In this document: one piece after another, positions 45,283-52,550 of the stretch
Layout: each line of letters begins with the position of its first letter
How positions within the stretch are numbered: position 1 is the first letter of the stretch
Assembly (NCBI GenBank): GCA_045604705.1
Contig: JAZUOO010000043.1
Span: 13,970-77,969, forward strand
Reading direction: 5' to 3'
Origin: SIG622 sp045604705
GTDB taxonomy: Bacteria > Bacillota > Clostridia > Oscillospirales > CAG-382
DNA: 64,000 nucleotides
Translations under genes and position numbers: made by a program
The notes under the pieces: model-generated
The model's input: only the letters and a program-made list of their open reading frames with translations
Told to the model about the DNA's origin: nothing
The model's database searches: none

Positions 45283-46760
45283 TCATGCATGACCTGTTTG
45301 ACTGCGAAATAATGAGCTTCGACGAAAACTTCAGAAATCGCACCGTTGGATGTATAGTAACAAATACTGAAGAAGCAATAAAGAATAAGGATAATTCACC
45401 ACTGTTTATATGCATAAACGGCACAAAGTACGATACCCATAAGGACATAGAAATGCTTATCTTAGAGGGAATAAAAGACATTGTTGTTGAAATCGGTCAT
45501 GAAGTTCCCGAAATTGCCGATGACGTCAACATAATTTACTCCAAAAACACAAGAAAAACACTTGCTCTCGCATCAAAGTGTTTTTACAAAGATCCGGGAA
45601 GAAAACTAACGATCATTGGACTTACCGGCACAAAAGGCAAAACCACTGTATCATATATGTTGGAAAGCGTCCTGCATGAAGCGGGAATAAAATGCGGAAT
45701 AATCGGTACAAATGGGATAATCTTCAACAACCAAATACACGAATGCGAAAACTCCACTCCCGGCGCCAACGAATATTATCGTTATCTTAAAGAAATGTCT
45801 GACCACGGAATAACACATGTAATATGCGAAGTAACCTCCCAATCCCTGAAACAGTATCGAACCTACGGAACGACCTTTGAGATTGCTGCATTCACAAATT
45901 TATATCCCGATCACATAGGTAAGGACGAACACTCCGACTTTGAGGAATATCGATTATACAAAAGTACCCTTTTTGAAAGCTGCAGGAAAGCCGTCTTAAA
46001 CATGGACGACCCGAACAGCACTTTTTTTGCCGATAAATGCTTATTAAATGATATTGATTTCGTATACTTTTCACTCCAAAACACGGTTGCAGAATATTAT
46101 TGCAGCTCTTCCAAAACAAAGTGCATAAGCTCAAAATTCAGATATAGCGGTAAAGTAATCGCCATACCTTTACCTGGGGATTTTAACATCCAAAATGCAA
46201 TGTGCGCAATTTCCATTCTCGAAGAACTCGGACTAAAGATGAAGCATATCATAAAAGGACTTGCAAAAGTAAAAGTCCCCGGAAGATGTGAGAGCGTGGC
46301 AAATCCTGCCGGTATAAATATAATAATTGATTACGCACATAACAAAGAAAGCCTTGAAAATATACTTAGCACCCTCAAGAAAGACTGTCGTGGTAAACTT
46401 TACTGCGTTTTCGGTGCAGGCGGTGACAGATCAAAGCTCAGAAGAGGTGGAATGGGGGAGGCTGCATCAAAATTTGCAGATTATTCGGTGATCACAAGCG
46501 ACAATCCACGAACGGAAGATCCCGATGATATAATCAAGGACATCCTACAAGGCATCCCATCCGATTATAAAAATTACACAGTGTTTCCCGAAAGACAAAA
46601 AGCAATATATCACATCTTGGCAAAAGCAAAAAAAGGCGATACCGTTCTCCTTGCCGGAAAGGGTGCGCAGAATTATGAAGAAATCTGCGGTATAAAATAC
46701 CCCTTTGACGAAAGAGAAACAGTATCACAATACTATAAAAACAAAATTACTCGACGATAA
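45279..46760 (+). CDS. murE: UDP-MurNAc-tripeptide synthetase (meso-DAP adding MurE)
   Basis: 493 aa. The Mur-ligase P-loop IGLTGTKGKTTVSYML, TSQSLKQYRTYG, FTNLYPDHIGKD and the DNPR motif (TSDNPRTEDPDD) are present; DNPR specifies meso-diaminopimelate, not lysine, as the added residue. The substrate is UDP-MurNAc-L-Ala-D-Glu, with ATP, in the cytoplasm. It shares an ATGA overlap with dapF, so the enzyme that makes meso-DAP and the one that uses it are translated together. Its 3' end overlaps the convergent CBM9-like gene by 14 bases. Confidence 0.93.
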   Translation: MIMHDLFDCEIMSFDENFRNRTVGCIVTNTEEAIKNKDNSPLFICINGTKYDTHKDIEMLILEGIKDIVVEIGHEVPEIADDVNIIYSKNTRKTLALASKCFYKDPGRKLTIIGLTGTKGKTTVSYMLESVLHEAGIKCGIIGTNGIIFNNQIHECENSTPGANEYYRYLKEMSDHGITHVICEVTSQSLKQYRTYGTTFEIAAFTNLYPDHIGKDEHSDFEEYRLYKSTLFESCRKAVLNMDDPNSTFFADKCLLNDIDFVYFSLQNTVAEYYCSSSKTKCISSKFRYSGKVIAIPLPGDFNIQNAMCAISILEELGLKMKHIIKGLAKVKVPGRCESVANPAGINIIIDYAHNKESLENILSTLKKDCRGKLYCVFGAGGDRSKLRRGGMGEAASKFADYSVITSDNPRTEDPDDIIKDILQGIPSDYKNYTVFPERQKAIYHILAKAKKGDTVLLAGKGAQNYEEICGIKYPFDERETVSQYYKNKITRR

Positions 46761-47346
46761 TTTCACCGAAATATTCCGGTCTGTGGAAATCCGGCTTTGG
46801 CGTGTCTATCTTGTTCCATGTGATATAGTGAGGATTTTCGCCATCTTTACCACACTTATAAAAATTACCTTTAAATACGTATCCGCTGGTTATCTCAAAA
46901 TCACCGTAAACTGCGTGGAGAATCTCATTACCGATAACAGCATCCGCAATCCAACACTCATCGTTCTTTGTAATTGTAATTTCAGGTGATAGTCCGAGCG
47001 TTGGAAGTATACGTGTTCTCACATCGCCCCTGCCAGGACCGAAACTTAGAACAAAAGCACCGTTGGAGTTTGTTTCAAAATTAATGTAGTCCTTGCTTTT
47101 TTCGGTACAAAGATTAAAGAAGCACTCCATACAACTGTCATTAGAAACAGGATCATACGGCTTAGTATACCTTGTTAATGGATTTTTCTCGAAACAGGTC
47201 AGTCTTACAACTATTCCCCTGTCGCGGATATAGGTCATTTGTACCGTCGTTTTTGGCGTATATGGATAATTCCATGTATTGCTTGTTATTTCCACAGCGG
47301 GACAATCCTCGATAGCTCTGCCTATTTTAATTTTGTACTGATTCAT
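46747..47346 (-). CDS. CBM9-like carbohydrate-binding protein
   Basis: 199 aa. VRLTCFEKNPLTRY, DSCMECFFNL, YINFETNSNGAF and the C-terminal YITWNKIDTPKPDFHRPEYFGEI match the 'carbohydrate-binding family 9-like' domain found as stand-alone proteins in gut Firmicutes. No signal peptide is visible, which is odd for a glycan-binding protein; function unknown. Start ATG 47346; a -10/-35 pair lies upstream. It converges on murE with a short overlap and no terminator of its own. Confidence 0.78.
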   Translation of the reverse strand: MNQYKIKIGRAIEDCPAVEITSNTWNYPYTPKTTVQMTYIRDRGIVVRLTCFEKNPLTRYTKPYDPVSNDSCMECFFNLCTEKSKDYINFETNSNGAFVLSFGPGRGDVRTRILPTLGLSPEITITKNDECWIADAVIGNEILHAVYGDFEITSGYVFKGNFYKCGKDGENPHYITWNKIDTPKPDFHRPEYFGEIIVE

Positions 47347-47404
47347 ATTATGCCTTTCCCGAATCCGAATTTTATATTTTCGGACCCTGTTTTGGATTTT
47401 TTAC

Positions 47405-47433
47405 AGTATACCACCTATCTCGAATTTTTTCAA
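47405..47433 (-). promoter_or_regulatory. Promoter of the CBM9-like gene
   Basis: Minus strand TTGAAA (47433-47428), 17-base spacer, TATACT (47410-47405). Between here and 47685 nothing coding is seen. Confidence 0.6.
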
Positions 47434-47685
47434 GTCTTTTTAAAAAAAGGTACAAAAAAGTAAAACCAATACATCTTGATGATAAAAGAAAAGAACGATG
47501 AGAAATAATACGGAAATATAGTAGAAATCGTAACCTGAGCCCATTGTTGCTTCAAACATTGATACATGGAAATTAAGATTTGAATCACTTATTGAAATCT
47601 ACTACGAATGATAGCATTACTGTTAGATCTCCGTTGCAATATACGGAGAATTTAATTTTACAGGTAGACTTGTTCATGTTTTTTG

Positions 47686-47694
47686 TGATATAAT
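47686..47694 (+). promoter_or_regulatory. Extended -10 before HD gene
   Basis: TGATATAAT (TG-n-TATAAT) with no good -35, 30 bases before the GTG start. Confidence 0.45.
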
Positions 47695-47723
47695 ATATAA
47701 AATTTTTCGTAAGGGGTAACATT

Positions 47724-48302
47724 GTGACTAATAAAGAAAAATTCATACAAATATTCAAAGAAAACATCAAACGAGAGGGAAGCGGTGAGCTATTATCATG
47801 GCTTGAAAAGACAGATTTCTTCACAGCTCCCGCAAGTACAAAATTCCATCTCTGCGAGGAGGGCGGACTCTGTGAACACAGTATAAACGTATACGAGTGT
47901 CTTGCAGAACGCCACGGAAGCGAACATAACGCGGAAAGTATTGCCATAGTATCTCTGCTTCACGATTTGTGTAAAGCTCAATTTTACAAAATGACCATGA
48001 GGAATCAGAAGAATGAACAAACAGGTCAATGGGAAAAGGTACCCTATTATCAGGTAGAAGATAAATTTCCTTTCGGTCACGGTGAAAAATCTGTATTTCT
48101 CATCGAACGTTTTATGAGACTTAAGGTAGAAGAAGCAATTGCAATAAGATGGCATATGGGTGGATTTGATGATACTGCAAAATCAGGTGGATTTACAATC
48201 AGCAACGCATTTGAAATGTATCCTCTAGCAGTAAAGCTTCACATAGCGGATATAGAGGCAACGTATCTGCGTGAAGGTGAAAAGAAGCCGACAATGTTTT
48301 GA
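47724..48302 (+). CDS. HD-domain hydrolase
   Basis: 192 aa. HD superfamily motifs: GLCEHSINVYECL (H), IVSLLHDLCKA (HD), IRWHMGG (H) and KLHIADIEA (D). They form a metal-dependent phosphohydrolase site; substrates of stand-alone HD proteins range from nucleotides to oligonucleotides, and nothing here narrows it. The start is GTG 47724 behind AAGGGGTAAC. Monocistronic, with a terminator shared with pflA. Confidence 0.85.
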   Translation: MTNKEKFIQIFKENIKREGSGELLSWLEKTDFFTAPASTKFHLCEEGGLCEHSINVYECLAERHGSEHNAESIAIVSLLHDLCKAQFYKMTMRNQKNEQTGQWEKVPYYQVEDKFPFGHGEKSVFLIERFMRLKVEEAIAIRWHMGGFDDTAKSGGFTISNAFEMYPLAVKLHIADIEATYLREGEKKPTMF

Positions 48303-48437
48303 GCCTTATGAGAGAAAGCAATAAACGGACAACAGTGATTTTTTAAATCCACTTACAGCTCGGACCACATATATAACGTAATATGGGATGTCATAAATAG
48401 GATTCCCGGCGACACAAAAATTATCAAGCTTAACAAA

Positions 48438-48480
48438 ATCTCCCAAACGGCACATAAAAGTCGGATGGGAGATGTTTTTT
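48438..48480. terminator. Terminator between HD gene and pflA
   Basis: ATCTCCCA (48438-48445) pairs with TGGGAGAT (48466-48473), followed by GTTTTTT on the plus strand. The 135 bases before it contain nothing recognisable. Confidence 0.65.
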
Positions 48481-49204
48481 ATTTGTTTTTCTGTATAACT
48501 TCATTTAGAAGTTTCATCTTAACCTGATCAGGTTCCGGAATATCCTCAAAAGGAAATGAAATATTCATACTATCATACTTGACCTTGCAGATTTTCCTAA
48601 AAGGCAGAAGCTCAATTTTGTCAACACAAGAATGATTCTTTTTTAGTTCACAAAGCTTAAGAATATTCTTGTCATTGTCATTTAATCCCGGAATAATGAC
48701 TTGTCTGAGTGTCACGGAAACACAGGCATTACAAAGATAGCCCAAAAACTCAATTACCTTAGAATAACTGCATCCAACGTATTTTCTGTATAATTCCTCT
48801 TCGGTATACTTTATATCGAGAAGAACCCTATCCGTTTCAGTAAGAAGCTTTTTTACACCATCATTTAGTAAATATCCCGATGTATCAAGACAGGTGTTGA
48901 TTCCGTTAGCATGACACATATTGAACACTTCATAAGCAAATTCTGCCTGCAGCAATGGTTCTCCGCCGGAAAGTGTTATCCCACCGTCTTTACCGAAATA
49001 TTCACGATATTTTTTCACTCTTTCAAGAACTTCTGTGGGAGTGTATTCAGTTCCGCTACAAAGCTCCCAAGTGTCCGGATTATGACAGCACCCACATCTC
49101 AGAGTACATCCCTGAAGAAAGGCTACAAACCTTATTCCCGGTCCGTCAACAGTTCCAAGACTTTGAAATGAGTGTATCCTGCCCGTAACAGTATCCTTTG
49201 TCAT
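48479..49204 (-). CDS. pflA: Pyruvate formate-lyase activating enzyme
   Basis: 241 aa, radical SAM. GPGIRFVAFLQGCTLRCGCCHNPDTW contains C-x3-C-x2-C within it; GGITLSGGEPLLQ is the SAM-binding GGE motif. It installs the glycyl radical on PflB. Start ATG 49204 overlaps the pflB stop (ATGA), ensuring paired synthesis. Confidence 0.95.
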   Translation of the reverse strand: MTKDTVTGRIHSFQSLGTVDGPGIRFVAFLQGCTLRCGCCHNPDTWELCSGTEYTPTEVLERVKKYREYFGKDGGITLSGGEPLLQAEFAYEVFNMCHANGINTCLDTSGYLLNDGVKKLLTETDRVLLDIKYTEEELYRKYVGCSYSKVIEFLGYLCNACVSVTLRQVIIPGLNDNDKNILKLCELKKNHSCVDKIELLPFRKICKVKYDSMNISFPFEDIPEPDQVKMKLLNEVIQKNK

Positions 49205-51432
49205 ATCACCTCATGGAAGGTACGACTGATGACCTCACGCTGCTGCTCTCTGGAGAGTTTGTTGAAGTTTACCGCATATCCGGATACTCTGATGGTGAGG
49301 TTCGGATATGCCTCGGGATTTTCATAGGCATCCATCAGCGTCTCACGATTCAGAACATTGATATTTATGTGATGAGCTTTCTTTGCAAAGTATCCGTCAA
49401 GAATACCCACAAGATTGTCAACTCTGTCCTGTTCGCTTCTGCCAAGTGCCTCCGGAGTAATGGAGAACGTATTTGAAATACCGTCACGGCAGTCATCATA
49501 GCTAATTTTTGCAACAGAGTTAAGCGAAGCAAGAGCACCGTTCTCCTCTCTGTTGTGCATAGGATTTGCACCGGGAGCGTAGGGCTGGAATGCACCTCTG
49601 CCGTCGGGAGTGGCACCGGTATTTTTTCCGTACATTACATTGGAAGTAATTGTGAGAACGGAAAGAGTATGCTCCGCATTTCTGTAAGTTGGAGTTTTGC
49701 GAAGCTCGGTTATAACCTTGTGAGTAAGTTCCTTTGCAATAAGGTCAACTCTGTCGTCATCGTTACCGTACTTAGGGAAGCTTCCCGTGGTTTCAAAGTC
49801 AACAATGAACCCCTTTTCATCCTTAATCGGCTTAACATTCGCATACTTTATCGCACTGAGTGAATCCGCAACAACCGAAAGTCCCGCAATACCGAATGCC
49901 ATAAAACGATGCACATCCGTATCATGCAGAGCCATCTGGATTTTTTCATAGGCGTACTTGTCATGCATATAATGAATAATATTCATTGTATTAACATACA
50001 GATGAGAAAGCCAGGCAATGTATATGTCAAATCTCTTTTCAACTTCGTCGTAGTCAAGCTTGTCCGTATCAAGAACATCCATCTGAGGACCTATATGCAT
50101 ATTGCTTGTGGAATCATAACCACCGTTGAGTGCAATAAGAAGGAGCTTTCCGAGATTACATCTTGCACCGAAGAACTGCATTTGCTTACCGACCTTCATC
50201 GCAGAAACGCAACAAGCTATCGCATAATCATCGCCGTAAATGGGACGCATGATGTCATCGTTTTCATACTGAATGGAGTCAGTTTCAACAGATACCTTAG
50301 CACAGAATTTCTTAAAGCCATCCGGAAGGGAATTTGACCAAAGCACCGTGAGGTTAGGTTCGGGAGAAGATCCGAGAGTGTAGAGAGTATTGAGTATTCT
50401 GAAGCTGCTCTTTGTAACAAGCGTTCTTCCGTCTTCGCCCATTCCGCCAACAGCTTCTGTTATCCACATTGGGTCGCCGCCGAAAAGCTCGTTGTATTCG
50501 GGAGTTCTCAGATGTCGTGCAATTCTGAGTTTTGTAACAAAATCATCAATTATCTCCTGTGCACCCGCTTCATCAAGCTCACCCTTTGCCATATCTCTTT
50601 CAATGTAAATATCAAAGAAAGTACTCACCCTGCCCAGGGACATTGCGGCACCGTTCTGTTCCTTTATAGCCGCAAGATATGCGAAATATGTCCATTGTAC
50701 AGCTTCTCTTGTGTTCTTTGCGGGCTCGGAAATATCAAAGCCATACATAGCCGCCATTTCTTTAAGATAGCCAAGGAAAGCGATCTGCTGGTAAAGTTCC
50801 TCGTCAAGGCGTATTTCATCTGTATTAAAAGAGCCGGATGCAAGTCTTGCTTTATCTTTTTTCTTTTCTTCGATAAGCATATCAACGCCATAAAGAGCAA
50901 CTCGTCTGTAGTCACCGATGATTCTGCCTCTGCCGTAAGCGTCCGGAAGACCTGTAATAACATGACACTTTCTTGCGGCTCTCATCTCGTCAGTGTAAGC
51001 TCTGAACACACCCTCATTGTGAGTGGTTCTGAATTTGAATTCTTCCTCGACCTTGTCACTGAGTTTATAACCGTAAGCCTCACAGGCCTGACGAACCATT
51101 CTTATGCCGCCAAAAGGATTAACGCTTCTTTTGAGGGGTCTGTTAGTCTGCATACCCACAATGATTTCATTATCCTTGTCAATATATCCGGGTGAAAAGC
51201 TTGTAAGTGAAGAAACGGTAGCTGTATCAATGTCGAGAACGCCACCGAATTGACGCTCGAGATTAAAGAGGCTCTGAACCTTTTTTGAGATGATCTTTGT
51301 ACGTTCGGTAGCCTCAGCCAGAAAATCACTGTCACCTTTATATTCGGTGTAATTGTTCTGAATAAAATCACGGACATTTATCTCCTGCGTCCAAACACCG
51401 TAATTAAATCCTGTCCATTGCTTAAAATCCAT
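49201..51432 (-). CDS. pflB: Pyruvate formate-lyase
   Basis: 743 aa. The adjacent catalytic cysteines lie in AIACCVSAMKVG, and the C-terminal glycyl-radical motif is IRVSGYAVNF, with the Gly about 25 residues from the end. MQTNRPLKRSVNPFGGIRM and MYGKNTGATPDGR are typical of true PFL, as opposed to diol dehydratases or choline lyase. It converts pyruvate and CoA to acetyl-CoA and formate under anoxia, feeding one-carbon folate. GGAGGT precedes ATG 51432. A ZTP riboswitch occupies the leader. Confidence 0.97.
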   Translation of the reverse strand: MDFKQWTGFNYGVWTQEINVRDFIQNNYTEYKGDSDFLAEATERTKIISKKVQSLFNLERQFGGVLDIDTATVSSLTSFSPGYIDKDNEIIVGMQTNRPLKRSVNPFGGIRMVRQACEAYGYKLSDKVEEEFKFRTTHNEGVFRAYTDEMRAARKCHVITGLPDAYGRGRIIGDYRRVALYGVDMLIEEKKKDKARLASGSFNTDEIRLDEELYQQIAFLGYLKEMAAMYGFDISEPAKNTREAVQWTYFAYLAAIKEQNGAAMSLGRVSTFFDIYIERDMAKGELDEAGAQEIIDDFVTKLRIARHLRTPEYNELFGGDPMWITEAVGGMGEDGRTLVTKSSFRILNTLYTLGSSPEPNLTVLWSNSLPDGFKKFCAKVSVETDSIQYENDDIMRPIYGDDYAIACCVSAMKVGKQMQFFGARCNLGKLLLIALNGGYDSTSNMHIGPQMDVLDTDKLDYDEVEKRFDIYIAWLSHLYVNTMNIIHYMHDKYAYEKIQMALHDTDVHRFMAFGIAGLSVVADSLSAIKYANVKPIKDEKGFIVDFETTGSFPKYGNDDDRVDLIAKELTHKVITELRKTPTYRNAEHTLSVLTITSNVMYGKNTGATPDGRGAFQPYAPGANPMHNREENGALASLNSVAKISYDDCRDGISNTFSITPEALGRSEQDRVDNLVGILDGYFAKKAHHININVLNRETLMDAYENPEAYPNLTIRVSGYAVNFNKLSREQQREVISRTFHEVI

Positions 51433-51490
51433 ATGTACACCTCCTGAAATATAAAATTATCTGTACTAAACAAAAAAGAGCAACACAGTA

Positions 51491-51570
51491 CATATAACTG
51501 AATTGCCCAGACGGTCGGCTGTATATCCGTACGCTTCCTTGCGGTAAATCCGCCTGTCCGTCAGTTACAT
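51491..51570 (-). promoter_or_regulatory. ZTP/ZMP (pfl-motif) riboswitch
   Basis: On the minus strand the closing stem TAACTGA/TCAGTTA encloses ACTGACGGACAGGCGG, a loop, ACCGC, GGAAGCG and then GCCGACCGTCTGGGCA. The ACUGACGGA, (A)GGAAGCG and GCCGACCGuCUGGGC blocks are the conserved parts of the pfl motif, which binds ZTP/ZMP (AICAR phosphates) and signals shortage of 10-formyl-THF. It lies between the promoter and pflB. A U6 tract on the RNA (51477-51472) follows, but the expression platform hairpin is not clear. Confidence 0.85.
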
Positions 51571-51605
51571 ACGGTCTGTATACTATATCTTGTATACACA
51601 AAAAC

Positions 51606-51634
51606 ATTATACGCTAAGTTTCGTGGTTTGTCAA
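51606..51634 (-). promoter_or_regulatory. Consensus promoter of pflBA
   Basis: Minus strand TTGACA (51634-51629), 17-base spacer, TATAAT (51611-51606). Confidence 0.85.
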
Positions 51635-52104
51635 TAGGTGAAAGCAAAATATATTATATTCGTCATATTTCACAAAAAGATGTCATATTTTGAATTCATC
51701 ACCGACAAAAGAAAGAAAAGTTGGCAGGCAAGCCGGTACAAAGTTCAGAAATTTTCATCTTATTTTTCTTTTCGTATCGGTTATTGTCAATATGCGAGAA
51801 TATAAACTTCTTAAAGCGGTACATTGGAAATGTGGGTATCGCTTTTTCAAAACATTGTGAATTAGCTCGATACAAACATCGAAATTTACTTTCAGAACAA
51901 TTTTTGGAAAATCAGAAAAATCACAATGTGGAAGAATTGAATCTTTTATCAGTAGGGTATACCATAGCTTTTATCCAAAGTTTTAAAAAGCATTTGCACG
52001 CATCCTTTCGGAAAATTCCGACAATTATCTCATCCGATACACATATTATAATCAATTTACGCGTTGTATTCAATAACAATTTTTTAAGTTATATTGAATC
52101 CTAC
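51635..52104. other. 470-bp gap without a supported gene
   Basis: Two divergent promoters bound this stretch. One plus-strand frame stays open (51721-52188), but it has no ribosome site, overlaps the metal-operon promoter and operator, and resembles no known protein. I see no convincing gene or structured RNA. Confidence 0.5.
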
Positions 52105-52133
52105 TTGACAAGTAGGAATTTATGTGTTATAAT
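52105..52133 (+). promoter_or_regulatory. Promoter of metal-resistance operon
   Basis: TTGACA (52105-52110), 17-base spacer, TATAAT (52128-52133), all consensus. Confidence 0.85.
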
Positions 52134-52140
52134 CAAAACA

Positions 52141-52164
52141 TCATATGAACAACTATTCAAATGT
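52141..52164 (+). promoter_or_regulatory. ArsR/SmtB-type operator
   Basis: ATATGAACAACTATTCAAAT is the imperfect 12-2-12 inverted repeat (core TGAACA-nn-TATTCA) recognised by SmtB/CzrA/CadC repressors. It covers the expected transcription start. Confidence 0.8.
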
Positions 52165-52184
52165 TTGTTTTTAAGAGGTGCAAA

Positions 52185-52538
52185 ATGAAACAGAATATCA
52201 TTTGCGAAGAAAGTATTATCCACGCGGATACAATTAAAACGATTAGAGAAAGTATGCCAAGCTCAGATAAAGTAATGCGTGTATTCGAACTTTTCAAAAT
52301 TTTTGGTGACATAACTCGTGCCAACATCATATGTGTTCTGTTCCAATCGGAAATGTGCGTATGTGATATAGCCAATATTTTGGGGATGACACAAAGTGCG
52401 ATTTCTCATCAACTGAGAATACTTAAAACATCAAGACTGGTAAAATACTGCAGGAAAGGGAAGTCTGTATTCTATTCTCTCGACGATGAGCACATCAGCG
52501 AAATATTCAAGCTTGCCATAAAACACGTTTCGGAATAA
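52185..52538 (+). CDS. ArsR/SmtB-family metal sensor (CadC-like)
   Basis: 117 aa winged-HTH repressor. Start ATG 52185 behind AAGAGGTGC. Cys7, Cys58 and Cys60 (SEMCVCDIA) sit at the same numbers as the alpha3N metal site of CadC, where Cys11 is the fourth ligand (Ile here, His13 nearby). The C-terminal helix reads D-E-H-(10 residues)-H-V-S-E (Asp101, His103, His114, Glu117), a full alpha5 zinc site as in SmtB. It should leave its operator on binding Cd, Pb or Zn and derepress the ATPase 12 bases downstream. Confidence 0.92.
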   Translation: MKQNIICEESIIHADTIKTIRESMPSSDKVMRVFELFKIFGDITRANIICVLFQSEMCVCDIANILGMTQSAISHQLRILKTSRLVKYCRKGKSVFYSLDDEHISEIFKLAIKHVSE

Positions 52539-52550
52539 AAGGAGTTTGTT

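Noticed and set aside
48303..48437. Hidden small gene or RNA between the HD gene and pflA
   Set aside because: No frame, repeat or stem could be supported.
51721..52188. 155-codon plus-strand frame
   Set aside because: No ribosome site, overlaps the consensus promoter and operator of the metal operon, and the translated sequence resembles no protein family.
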